A DNA stretch of 8,191 nt from Nitrospinae bacterium CG22_combo_CG10-13_8_21_14_all_47_10 (GCA_002786505.1 PCTK01000213.1:1-8191), one strand, 5' to 3'. Shown: positions 1-7,827, counted from the first letter of the stretch. Made by a program: numbers and translations. Notes: generated by a model from the letters alone, not told the origin.

Positions 1-1325
1 TCAATCGGAGCCTGGGAAGTTTCAAAGGGAAACGCATCCGGGAGCAACTCTTCCCCGTCTGATAATACAATGGCCCGCTCCACCGCGTTCTCCAGTTCCC
101 GGATGTTTCCCGGCCAGGAATAACTCATAAGGTGAGAGACTAAACCCTTGCCCGGCTTCTTGATAGGCTGGCCTTGCGGGCTGTGCTTCTTGAGGAAGTA
201 GAGTAATAAGTCAGAAATGTCCCCCAGTTTTTCACGAAGCGGGGGCAGAGTTATTTTTATAACATTGATTCGATAAAAAAGGTCCTGGCGAAAATTTCCT
301 TCCCGGACTTCTTTTTCCAAATCACGGTTGGTCGCCGTTATCAACCGGACATCGACATTGATGGTTTCAGTTCCTCCCAGGCGGAGGAACGACTCTTCCT
401 GAATAACCCGCAGAAGTTTTACTTGCATACCCAAAGGCAACTCGCCAATTTCATCGAGGAAAAGAGTGCCCGTGTTAGCGGCTTCAAACAAACCTATTTT
501 TTTTGAGTCCGCGCCGGTAAAAGCGCCTTTCTCGTGCCCGAATAGTTCGCGCTCCAGGATGGATGCGGGTAGGGCCCCACAACTGACAGACACAAAAGGC
601 TTGTTTTGCCTCTGGCCCCGGTCATGAATCAGATGGGCAAACAATTCCTTTCCTGTGCCGCTCTCTCCATACAACAAAACTGTGGCTTTGGAATCGGCCA
701 CCTTTTCGGCCATCGCAATGCATTTTTTAATGGGTTCACTCTCACCCACAATCGTGTAACGTTGCAGATACTGCTCTTTAAGTCGGCCAAATTCCTCGCC
801 CAACAAGTTTCTACTTTGTGAAACTTGAAAAAACTTTGCCATCAAACTGGCAAAACGTCCCAATATCTCAGCATCTGTTTCATCAAACGTGGAGCCATCC
901 ACCTTATCCAAAAACTGCACAACCCCGATCACTTTTTTATCAATGATTAATGGGAAACTGGCCATGGACTGGATAGGAATTTGCATTTGCTCGCTGACTC
1001 CCTGATACCAGCGGGGATCTTTGGTCACATCATTGGAAATAACCGCCTGCCCGGTTTTCGCAACATATCCAGAAATCCCCACACCTGGCGGTAAATCAAT
1101 ATCTTTTAATTGCCCCATATTTTTCCCGGAGGCCTGGTAAAATTGCATCTTAAAGGTCTTTTCATTCTGAACCAGCAATAAGGAACCATTTTTTACTCCC
1201 ACAATATCCTTAGCCGCATCCATGACCATGGCTAATAATTCATCCACCTCTAGAGAAGTTGTCTTAAACAGGTTAGATATTTTACGCAATGCTTGAATAT
1301 TGGTTTCACTTCCAATTCGTTTCAT
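1..1325 (-). CDS. GAF domain sigma-54-dependent transcriptional activator (partial, C-terminus beyond window)
   Basis: This is a bacterial enhancer-binding protein: it would hydrolyse ATP to remodel sigma-54 RNA polymerase at -24/-12 promoters. The ATG at 1325 opens MKRIGSETNIQALRKI, and 441 codons are readable before the left edge. Residues about 16-165 form a GAF sensor domain (PPGVGISGYVAKTGQAVISN, then WYQG and GVVQFLDK). Residues about 190-420 form the AAA+ domain: Walker A GESGTGKE at 220-227, the sigma-54-contacting GAFTGA loop at 267-272, Walker B LFLDE ending at D291-E292, the arginine-finger region FRQDLFYRIN, and sensor II-side WPGNIREL from W404. The Fis-type helix-turn-helix expected at the C-terminus is outside the window. 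GAF-AAA-HTH is the NifA-like layout, but nothing here shows the signal or target, so no gene name is given. Upstream, only a weak GGGA lies near the start. It is transcribed divergently from the membrane-protein operon. Confidence 0.95.
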   Translation of the reverse strand, partial: MKRIGSETNIQALRKISNLFKTTSLEVDELLAMVMDAAKDIVGVKNGSLLLVQNEKTFKMQFYQASGKNMGQLKDIDLPPGVGISGYVAKTGQAVISNDVTKDPRWYQGVSEQMQIPIQSMASFPLIIDKKVIGVVQFLDKVDGSTFDETDAEILGRFASLMAKFFQVSQSRNLLGEEFGRLKEQYLQRYTIVGESEPIKKCIAMAEKVADSKATVLLYGESGTGKELFAHLIHDRGQRQNKPFVSVSCGALPASILERELFGHEKGAFTGADSKKIGLFEAANTGTLFLDEIGELPLGMQVKLLRVIQEESFLRLGGTETINVDVRLITATNRDLEKEVREGNFRQDLFYRINVIKITLPPLREKLGDISDLLLYFLKKHSPQGQPIKKPGKGLVSHLMSYSWPGNIRELENAVERAIVLSDGEELLPDAFPFETSQAPI

Positions 1326-1487
1326 GAGATTTCCCGTTATAAAATCAACAATGCATCTTTAAAAAGTTATACTTTATTATTCAGCAATCAGAGTTGTGTA
1401 TGATTTTATTTTACATGTCCGGCAGGGATTTGAAAAGTGCTAATATTGAGGCAGTTAGGGCAAAGTTCCTCTTAATAACGAATCAAG

Positions 1488-1518
1488 TTCATACGATAAA
1501 TATATGAGGCCCTATAAT
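1488..1518 (+). promoter_or_regulatory. Possible sigma-70 promoter for the operon
   Basis: A perfect TATAAT hexamer lies at 1513-1518. The best -35 candidate is TTCATA at 1488-1493 (four of six consensus bases) with a long 19-base spacer, so the -35 is weak. A small dyad, TCATA (1489-1493) and TATGA (1503-1507), covers the spacer and could bind a regulator. Initiation would fall near 1525, just upstream of the Shine-Dalgarno at 1534-1540, which makes the arrangement plausible. Placement is inferred from motif matching only. Confidence 0.35.
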
Positions 1519-1533
1519 CTGTGGGAACCAGAA

Positions 1534-1540
1534 AAGGAGG
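1534..1540 (+). promoter_or_regulatory. Strong Shine-Dalgarno AAGGAGG without a conventional start codon
   Basis: AAGGAGG is a near-perfect anti-SD match, stronger than anything before the three large genes. No ATG, GTG or TTG lies within normal distance. The codon at the right spacing (six bases on, 1547) is CTG. The first large gene starts about 90 bases further on. It may therefore serve a leader ORF, or be a remnant or coincidence. Confidence 0.4.
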
Positions 1541-1546
1541 AGCACC

Positions 1547-1633
1547 CTGTTAAAATATTCAAAGTTGAATATTTCATTCGGTGAAAAGCCGCCATCATTC
1601 ATTTGGGTCCAGCGATTCACAAATTCATCCTGA
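1547..1633 (+). CDS. Possible 28-codon leader ORF with CTG start
   Basis: Starting at CTG 1547, the frame reads 28 codons (LLKYSKLNIS at the beginning, QRFTNSS at the end) and stops at TGA 1631-1633. That stop overlaps ATG 1633-1635 of the first large gene as TGATG. The placement behind AAGGAGG and the overlapping stop/start would couple translation of the leader to the main gene, which has no Shine-Dalgarno of its own. An in-frame TTG at 1565 is an alternative start. The peptide is not hydrophobic, has no run of one amino acid that would suggest attenuation, and resembles nothing I recognise. CTG initiation is rare, so the call is tentative. Confidence 0.2.
   Translation: MLKYSKLNISFGEKPPSFIWVQRFTNSS
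1553..1574. repeat. Perfect 22-bp inverted repeat, operator-like
   Basis: AAATATTCAA and TTGAATATTT are exact reverse complements separated by the two bases AG. As RNA the loop would be too tight and the stem A+U-rich, so a DNA-binding dimer site is the more natural reading. It lies downstream of the possible promoter and the Shine-Dalgarno and upstream of ATG 1633, where a bound protein could act as a roadblock or repressor. The binding protein is unknown. Confidence 0.45.
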
Positions 1634-3897
1634 TGCTTGTAATCCCTTCGAAAATTAAAATTTTATTGGGTTGCGCGACACTGTTGACCCTTATCAGCAT
1701 GCTCACCTATTTCAATTCGCTGAAAGGTTCTTTTCAGTTTGACGATGCTCACCTGACTGAAAATCATTGGCTGGTTAATACGGATGCCTTCTTCGATCAC
1801 CCCCGGTCCGGCCAAATTGGAAATCGTCCTGTCCTGAACTGGACATTTGCCTTAAACAACGAACTGGCCCTCCATCAGGTTTTCGGATTCCACCTGGTCA
1901 ATCTTGGCCTGCATATTGGGGTCACACTATTAATTTTTTTTACGGTCTGGCGTACCGGGAATTTACAAAATGAATGTGGTTTAGCTTTTCCCTTATCAAC
2001 AGCCTTATTGTTTTCATTGCACCCATTAAATACGGATTCCGTATCATATATTTCTTCACGGTCTTCTTTACTGGCAACGTTTTTTTATCTTTTGACGCTT
2101 TATACTTTTCTTAATTTGATCTGTTTGAAGAAAACAACCCCACTTGTAAAAAAAGGGGTTCTTTCAATTTTGGTATTGTCGGGGTTCTACCTCTCCGTCG
2201 CATCAAAACTAATCGGGGCAACCTTGCCACTCATGTTGATAGTCTGGTATTGGGCTTTTGTCGGACGCAAACAATATCCGGAATTTCACAAAACCGTTAT
2301 GAACAACCGCTCGGTCGCGATAGGTCTTGTTTCAGTAACCCTTATTTCCAGCGGGATTTTATTTTTTTGGGACTCCTGGATTTACATGCCCCTTGATCAG
2401 GGCTTTGAGCTATTTGGACGAACTCCATATTTGATGGCTCAACTAAAGGTCATCGTATTTTATTACCTGAGGCTGTTTTTCTTCCCTTTCAATCTGAATG
2501 TGGACAGCGGCTTTCCTTTCAGTTCGCCGATGGAGGATCCCCGCATTATTTTTTCAGGATTAATAATACTGGCACTCATATTGGCTGTTCTCAAGTGGAG
2601 AAATGTTTGGGTGATTGTCGGCGCCATCTGGTTCTTTATCACACTGGCCCCGACCTCCAGCTTTATCCCCCTGAATGATCTGGCTGTTGAACACCGCATG
2701 TATCTTCCCATGTCGCTGGGCCTAAGCCTGATTGCCGGAGTTGGTATAAAAAATTTCCCGTCGCTTGTAAGAATTCGGCTCCTTGTGGTTGTATTGATCG
2801 CGCTGGGGGTGACCACAGCAACCAGAAATACTGATTGGGTCAGCGAATTAAGTTTATGGAAAGATTCTGCCAGGAAAAATCCATTTTCGCCAAGGTCTCA
2901 TAATAATGCCGGTAAGGCCTATTATGAAAAAGGTGATCTTGTCCAGGCCAGTCGTCATTTTGAAAAAAGTGTCGCTAATATACCGAGGTTCGTAGCGAAC
3001 CAATATAACATCCAGGATCCAAAAAGTTTCCTTGAACGAAGGAGCAGAATCCAAGGTGACGAAAGCAAACTGGAGTCCCCGGAGTCTTTAAAAATCATGG
3101 CCGAACTAGTGGAACCGCACTATAACCTGGCCAGCGTTTATCTGGATCAGGGACGGCTGGACGAAGCAGAAAAAGAATACCTTAAAACCCAAGCCTTGAG
3201 ACCGGGGCATTTTTCATCCAAAATAGGACTGAGTTCTGTATATAACAAAAAAGGGTTGTACGATCAGGCTGTGTCATTGCTGGAACAGGCTACCCGGCAG
3301 AGCACGTTCCATTCCGATCCCGGTTTTGCTTTGGCTCGTTTGAATCTTGGCGAGCTTTATGCCAAAACCGGGAAAATTGAAGGGGCGATCATCGAATGGA
3401 AGGCGGCCCTCAAAATTGACCCGTCTTTATTGCCCGCTCATTTTAATTTGGGAACCGCCTATATGATGACGGCCAAGCTGGAACTGGCAGAAAACGCCTT
3501 CAAACATTGCTTGAAACTGAACAGCCATTATGAACCTGCACTGTTTAACCTTGCCAAAGTTTATCAGATGCAGGAAAAGTGGGACGAGTCCACCCGGCAA
3601 TTCCAGATATTCATTGAAGCCATCGGCCCCAAGCCTTCTGCCTACGCGGAAATCGGTTTCAACTTTAACCGGCAATCAGACTGGAAAAATGCAAGGACAT
3701 TTCTTGAAAAATCCGTTTCTCTTCAACCTGATAATGTGAATGCCAGAATCTCTCTCGCGGAAACCCTTGCCAACCTTGGACAAATAGAAAAAGCCCGGGA
3801 ACATTTGCAAATAGCATTAACCTTGAGCCCAACGCAAAATGAAGCGATAAATAAAATGCGGGAAAATTTATCCGGCACCGATAGCACGACTCCATGA
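1633..3897 (+). CDS. TMTC/DUF1736-like membrane protein with eight C-terminal TPR units (paralogue 1)
   Basis: 754 residues. The N-terminal half (about 1-405) is a multi-pass membrane domain resembling the TMTC/DUF1736 group, whose eukaryotic members are GT-C-fold O-mannosyltransferases. Visible marks are FQFDDAH with D37-D38 in the first outside loop, HPLNTDSVSYISSRSS from H130, and AVEHRMYLP with E353-H354-R355, followed by TDWVSELSLW before the tail. The lysine block reads SKL (191-193) where relatives have KE. The tail from about 417 has eight TPR units; a roughly 42-residue charged insert (453-494) separates the first from the second. I chose ATG 1633 because it puts the DD motif at the same distance from the N-terminus as in the two paralogues (36-39) and overlaps an upstream stop (TGATG). 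TTG 1603 is an in-frame alternative, also without a Shine-Dalgarno. Its end overlaps the next gene by ATGA. Glycosyl transfer is inferred; the substrate is unknown. Confidence 0.85.
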   Translation: MLVIPSKIKILLGCATLLTLISMLTYFNSLKGSFQFDDAHLTENHWLVNTDAFFDHPRSGQIGNRPVLNWTFALNNELALHQVFGFHLVNLGLHIGVTLLIFFTVWRTGNLQNECGLAFPLSTALLFSLHPLNTDSVSYISSRSSLLATFFYLLTLYTFLNLICLKKTTPLVKKGVLSILVLSGFYLSVASKLIGATLPLMLIVWYWAFVGRKQYPEFHKTVMNNRSVAIGLVSVTLISSGILFFWDSWIYMPLDQGFELFGRTPYLMAQLKVIVFYYLRLFFFPFNLNVDSGFPFSSPMEDPRIIFSGLIILALILAVLKWRNVWVIVGAIWFFITLAPTSSFIPLNDLAVEHRMYLPMSLGLSLIAGVGIKNFPSLVRIRLLVVVLIALGVTTATRNTDWVSELSLWKDSARKNPFSPRSHNNAGKAYYEKGDLVQASRHFEKSVANIPRFVANQYNIQDPKSFLERRSRIQGDESKLESPESLKIMAELVEPHYNLASVYLDQGRLDEAEKEYLKTQALRPGHFSSKIGLSSVYNKKGLYDQAVSLLEQATRQSTFHSDPGFALARLNLGELYAKTGKIEGAIIEWKAALKIDPSLLPAHFNLGTAYMMTAKLELAENAFKHCLKLNSHYEPALFNLAKVYQMQEKWDESTRQFQIFIEAIGPKPSAYAEIGFNFNRQSDWKNARTFLEKSVSLQPDNVNARISLAETLANLGQIEKAREHLQIALTLSPTQNEAINKMRENLSGTDSTTP

Positions 3898-5810
3898 ACC
3901 TCAAAACAACAGACCTCTTCAGGGATCAAATAAAATCCTTCACGCTTCTTATCTGCATGGGTCTTCTTGCTTTCTGGGCCACCTTACACTCACCGTTTCT
4001 TTATGATGATGCCCACGCCATCGTCGAGAATCCTTATATTCAACATTTGGATGATTTTCAAAAAAGCGTTGGTCTCGGAAATATTTTTAACCGATCCGTT
4101 CTTTTGCTGACGTTCGCGGTAAATCGGGAAATAGGTGGGCTGGAAGTATTCGGGTATCACCTTTTCAATATTCTTGTCCATATACTGACCGGGCTACTCT
4201 GGTATTTTCTGGTCAGCGAATTGTTGCTTTTAGAGCCCGACCGGAAACGGTTCAACCGCTTGCCTTTAATCTGCGCCTCCATTCATCTTCTCCATCCCCT
4301 CACGGTTGAAACCGTCACATATATTTCAAGTCGGTCATCAGGGTTGGCGACATTCTTTTATCTGCTGGCCTTTTATATATTTTGCAGGCTGGTTCGCAAA
4401 GAAAACATGGAATGGAAAGAAAAACTTCTTTTCAGCGCGGGGATCCTTGGGTTTCTTTTTCTTGGCGCGGGAACCAAGGAAATTATCACCACGTTTCCCT
4501 TGATGGCAATCGTCTATATCTGGCTCGTCACCCCGGCAGAGAAAAGAAAATTTTTAAAAACAAAAATCGGGGCTCTCCTTCTGCCGCTTTTACTATATCT
4601 TTGTTATCGCTATTTAGAGCAGGGCAATATTTTTTCGTTAAAAACCGATCCGGTTTCCGGCGAGACCAGCCGCTACCTGTATTTTCTCAGTCAAATAAAG
4701 GTGGCCGTTAACTATTACCTGCTCAAACTGTTTCTACCTTTTAATCTCAACTTTGAACCCGATGTGCGTCTACTGCCGGGAATCATGGACTGGCAATTCA
4801 TTTTTTCTGCCGGAGTTTTGGGAATAGGGGCGATGGTGGTTTACCGGAGCAACTCCCGGGTCTTGCAATTCGCCGTCCTCTGGTTTGCGGTTACATTGCT
4901 TCCCACATCCAGTTTTATTCCTCTCAAACAGATTGTTACGGAACACCGCACTTATTTGCCCGGATTGGGGTTCAGCCTTGCCCTGGGCTGGATGTTTCTG
5001 AGAGCCCCACGGGTATTAGCAGTCTGCCTTTTGTTTTTATTTTTTCCCCTAACCTTTTTGCTCACAGTGAACCGTTCACTGGATTATCGGTCTGAAGTTT
5101 CATTGTGGGAGGACACGGCAACAAAGTCACCCAATAAAGCGCTGGTTCATAATAATCTGGCGACTTCTTACATGGCCGCCAAAAATTTCGATAAAGCGGA
5201 ACAGGAACTGGTCCTTACCCTTCAACTTAATCCCACACAGTCTGATGCCCATGCAAATTTAGGCCATATCCAGTTTCAACGGGAAAACTGGAAACAAGCC
5301 GTTGAAAAATTCTACCGTGCCATTGCGTTGGGTTCCGGCAAACCCGACACTTATTATTTTATGGGTCTTGCCTGGAGTAACCAGGGAGCCTATACAGAAG
5401 CCATCCCCTTTTTGCAACAGGCCGTCACCCTGCGGCCCCACAAAGCCCATTATCACTTTGATCTGGGAAGCGCATATCAAAATACCGGGTCTTTCGATGA
5501 AGCCCTGAAAGAATTCAACCAGACACTGACCCTTCAACCCAATCATCCACAGGCACAAAACAACATCGGTGTCATATTCTGGAATTTAAAAGCCTATGAA
5601 AAAGCCGAAATAGCATTTGAGAAGGCCTTGAAAATTCAAAATGATCTGCCGGAGATCCACCACAACCTGGCCGCCCTGCATTTGAGTACCCATCATTACG
5701 CCCAGGCAATTCTCCATTTGGAGCAGGTTCTAAAACTCCAACCTGAAAATACAACCGCCCGAAAACTGCTGGACTTTGCCCAGGGACAAATGAAGGCAGG
5801 CCCATCATGA
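3894..5810 (+). CDS. TMTC/DUF1736-like membrane protein with six C-terminal TPR units (paralogue 2)
   Basis: 638 residues, a paralogue of both flanking genes. About ten or more hydrophobic segments occupy residues 15-395. The first outside loop carries FLYDDAHAIVENPYI (D38-D39), a close match to the TMTC signature. HPLTVETVTYISSRSS begins at H134, GTKEIITTFP has K195-E196, and VTEHRTYLP has E350-H351-R352. SEVSLWEDTATKSP leads into six well-formed TPR units (about 413-625), which are expected outside the cytoplasm if topology follows TMTC proteins. This is the only one of the three with both the DD and the KE motif, so it is the best candidate for a catalytically competent glycosyltransferase. 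Its start codon overlaps the previous stop (ATGA) and has no clear Shine-Dalgarno, pointing to translational coupling. Family placement rests on motif recognition; acceptor and sugar are unknown. Confidence 0.88.
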   Translation: MNLKTTDLFRDQIKSFTLLICMGLLAFWATLHSPFLYDDAHAIVENPYIQHLDDFQKSVGLGNIFNRSVLLLTFAVNREIGGLEVFGYHLFNILVHILTGLLWYFLVSELLLLEPDRKRFNRLPLICASIHLLHPLTVETVTYISSRSSGLATFFYLLAFYIFCRLVRKENMEWKEKLLFSAGILGFLFLGAGTKEIITTFPLMAIVYIWLVTPAEKRKFLKTKIGALLLPLLLYLCYRYLEQGNIFSLKTDPVSGETSRYLYFLSQIKVAVNYYLLKLFLPFNLNFEPDVRLLPGIMDWQFIFSAGVLGIGAMVVYRSNSRVLQFAVLWFAVTLLPTSSFIPLKQIVTEHRTYLPGLGFSLALGWMFLRAPRVLAVCLLFLFFPLTFLLTVNRSLDYRSEVSLWEDTATKSPNKALVHNNLATSYMAAKNFDKAEQELVLTLQLNPTQSDAHANLGHIQFQRENWKQAVEKFYRAIALGSGKPDTYYFMGLAWSNQGAYTEAIPFLQQAVTLRPHKAHYHFDLGSAYQNTGSFDEALKEFNQTLTLQPNHPQAQNNIGVIFWNLKAYEKAEIAFEKALKIQNDLPEIHHNLAALHLSTHHYAQAILHLEQVLKLQPENTTARKLLDFAQGQMKAGPS

Positions 5811-7549
5811 TTTCCGGCAACTCAAGGGTATCCGTGGTTGGTTGTTGCCTGCTCATCTCCTTACTTGGTGTTTTGATTTTCGCCAACCACCTCAACAATC
5901 CTTTTCAGTTCGACAGCGTTCCCTACATCACCAACAACATTAATCTGAAAAACCCGGAAACCCTGCTGACCCCTGAATTCTGGCAACAAGAATTCCTGGA
6001 ACGCGGCTTGTTGAGAATGTCCATGGCCCTCAACGTACAGCTGGATGGATTTGAGCCCATTGGATACCATATCCTCAACCTCGGCCTGCATATTTTGAAT
6101 GCCTTGCTTTTATTTTTCGTATTGGAAAAAACCTTTCGGCGTTTTGGTCTTCATGCAATTGGCTGGGAGGATCAAAGAATCCGTACCGTTTCATTTTTTG
6201 CTTCGGTTTTATTTCTTTGCCATCCGATTCAAACCGAATCCGTTATTTACATCATTAGCCGCTCCGAAGTCATGGCCTCGACCTTTTACCTGCTCGGATT
6301 GTTTATGTTTCAACAATTATTGGAACGACCCGCAACATCGCGCCCGCAATATTGCTTTTATATTCTAATTATTTTTTTAATCGCTCTCCTGGGTTTCAGC
6401 GCCAAACAGACTGTCGCGACCCTGCCTGCCATAATGCTCCTGTATTACTTCTGCCCCGCAAATTCCCCGGCCTGGCCGTTCTTAAAAAAATGGAAGTGGG
6501 CGATTGGGGGTGTCCTCTCCGCCGTTGTTGGCCTTTTGTTTTACAAGCTTTTTACGGATGAAACTTTTCTTATTGGTCCTTCCCGGGCCGAGGAAATGGT
6601 CGGCAGGGCTAAGTACATGCTCAGCCAGCCTGGCGTGATCGTTTTTTATTATATAAAAAAATTACTGTTTCCCATCAACCTCAATATTGATCCCGACATA
6701 GAGGTCGTCACAACTTTTTTATCCTTAAACTTTTTAATTTCTGTTCTTGTCATAATTTTATTGCTGGTTGGTTCCCTTAAAATATTTAAAAACCGCTTCG
6801 TTTTCTTTTTTCTGTGCTGGTTTTTCATCATTCTTTCCCCATCCTCTTCCATCGTCACCCTGCATGATCTGGCCGCGGAACACCGCGTCTACCTGGCCTC
6901 AGCAGGAATTTTTATTTTACTGGCCTGCGTAGTCTCTGAGTTCACCCATAAAACCCGATCACCGCAAACTGTGCTTATTGTTTATATTTTGATTGGGGTC
7001 TTCGGAGTTTTAACCATTAAGCGAAACACAGTCTGGAAATCGGAACTATCGCTCTGGCAGGATACATATTCAAAATCGCCCCATAAAATTCGTCCTCTTA
7101 TAAATCTTGCCCGGGCTTACAGTCTGGAAGGAGAAACCGAAAAAGCCATCAAGTATTATCAGGAGTCTCTTATCCAGAGCCCGTTCGTCTTTGCGACCAA
7201 TTATAATTTGGGCGACCTTTATCTGAAAAAAGGGTTGGAGCCCGATGCTATCCGGCACTTTCTTCTGGCCAGCCGCATTGAACCTGAGGTTCCCGAATCT
7301 TTTGCCAAGCTCGGAGAAATTTATCTATCGCAAAAAAAGTTCCAACTGGCAGACACCTACTTTAAGCGGGCTGTGGAATTGAACCCTCATTATTCCCTGG
7401 TGTTCAAAAACCTGGGTGTCGTGAATTATTATCACCTCAATAACCCGAAACAGGGCCTTGCCTATTTCTCACGCTCCCTGACTTTGGACCCGAACCAACC
7501 CGAGGCCGAAAAAATCCGCCAGCTTCTGGTAATAAACCAATACCGATAA
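5807..7549 (+). CDS. TMTC/DUF1736-like membrane protein with four C-terminal TPR units (paralogue 3)
   Basis: 580 residues, the shortest of the triad. It has the same order of parts: an N-terminal hydrophobic segment, first loop FQFDSVPYITNN (D36-S37), HPIQTESVIYIISRSE from H139, SAKQTVATLP (K200-Q201), and AAEHRVYLA with E358-H359-R360. SELSLWQDTYSKSP leads into four TPR units (about 425-561) and a short tail ending NQYR. The second acidic residue of the DD motif is serine and the KE glutamate is glutamine, so catalysis may be altered or lost; a structural or substrate-presenting partner role is possible. It begins within the previous stop codon (ATGA overlap), with only a weak AAGGCAGG upstream. 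The conserved EHR block and intact reading frame argue against a decaying pseudogene. Confidence 0.85.
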   Translation: MISGNSRVSVVGCCLLISLLGVLIFANHLNNPFQFDSVPYITNNINLKNPETLLTPEFWQQEFLERGLLRMSMALNVQLDGFEPIGYHILNLGLHILNALLLFFVLEKTFRRFGLHAIGWEDQRIRTVSFFASVLFLCHPIQTESVIYIISRSEVMASTFYLLGLFMFQQLLERPATSRPQYCFYILIIFLIALLGFSAKQTVATLPAIMLLYYFCPANSPAWPFLKKWKWAIGGVLSAVVGLLFYKLFTDETFLIGPSRAEEMVGRAKYMLSQPGVIVFYYIKKLLFPINLNIDPDIEVVTTFLSLNFLISVLVIILLLVGSLKIFKNRFVFFFLCWFFIILSPSSSIVTLHDLAAEHRVYLASAGIFILLACVVSEFTHKTRSPQTVLIVYILIGVFGVLTIKRNTVWKSELSLWQDTYSKSPHKIRPLINLARAYSLEGETEKAIKYYQESLIQSPFVFATNYNLGDLYLKKGLEPDAIRHFLLASRIEPEVPESFAKLGEIYLSQKKFQLADTYFKRAVELNPHYSLVFKNLGVVNYYHLNNPKQGLAYFSRSLTLDPNQPEAEKIRQLLVINQYR

Positions 7550-7552
7550 GGC

Positions 7553-7822
7553 TTGTTTTTCTGCGGGTACCTCTTGCTAATAAATGATCCCCTTAAAATA
7601 GAAATCAATTTTTTCCTTGAAAAGCCTGAGAAGTTAGATGATGAAGGAAGAATCGACAGGTCCGTTGTGTCGGTTTTGATGGAAAATTTTGACCGCGTCA
7701 ACGAAGTGCGAGTGCAGGCTCAAGACGCGCAGAAAAGCGAACTCTTGCGGTTCTGGAAAAGGAACAAAGAAATTTCAAAAAATCACCTTGAATCAGACCA
7801 GCCCTCTGACAGCAGAAACTGA
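7553..7822 (+). CDS. Small charged hypothetical protein
   Basis: An open frame of 89 codons begins three bases after the stop of paralogue 3. I do not recognise it. The central part (DPLKIEINFFLEKPEKLDDE, then SVVSVLMENFDRVNEVRVQA and ELLRFWKRNKE) is charged, looks amphipathic and has protein-like composition. That makes it more credible than a random frame. There is no membrane segment or signal peptide. The start is uncertain: TTG 7553 or TTG 7574, neither with a good Shine-Dalgarno, so expression would depend on read-through from the operon. It could also be the remnant of a longer gene that has lost its start. The tRNA promoter begins just after its TGA at 7820-7822. Confidence 0.45.
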   Translation: MFFCGYLLLINDPLKIEINFFLEKPEKLDDEGRIDRSVVSVLMENFDRVNEVRVQAQDAQKSELLRFWKRNKEISKNHLESDQPSDSRN

Positions 7823-7827
7823 AAATT

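Larger units (their letters stand above)
1326..1632. other. Divergent intergenic region, 307 bases
   Basis: This A+T-rich spacer separates the sigma-54 activator (leftward) from the three-gene operon (rightward). It holds no conventional gene. The operon-proximal half contains a possible sigma-70 promoter, a strong Shine-Dalgarno, a perfect inverted repeat and a possible short leader ORF, listed separately. The activator-proximal half (1326-1440) contains two TATAAC hexamers on the minus strand but no well-spaced -35 partner. I searched both strands by eye for a GG-N10-GC core of a sigma-54 promoter and found none with a good consensus around it. Confidence 0.7.

Noticed and set aside
606..821. 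Plus-strand open frame of 71 codons
   Set aside because: It lies antisense to the Walker A part of the AAA+ domain, whose minus-strand frame carries all expected motifs.
1603..1632. TTG start adding ten residues to paralogue 1
   Set aside because: There is no Shine-Dalgarno before it, and ATG 1633 aligns the N-terminus with both paralogues. It remains possible, so it is mentioned in the gene entry.
2463..7258. Assorted minus-strand and off-frame plus-strand open frames within the three membrane-protein genes
   Set aside because: All are shadows of long, motif-bearing coding frames and have no recognisable domains or ribosome sites.
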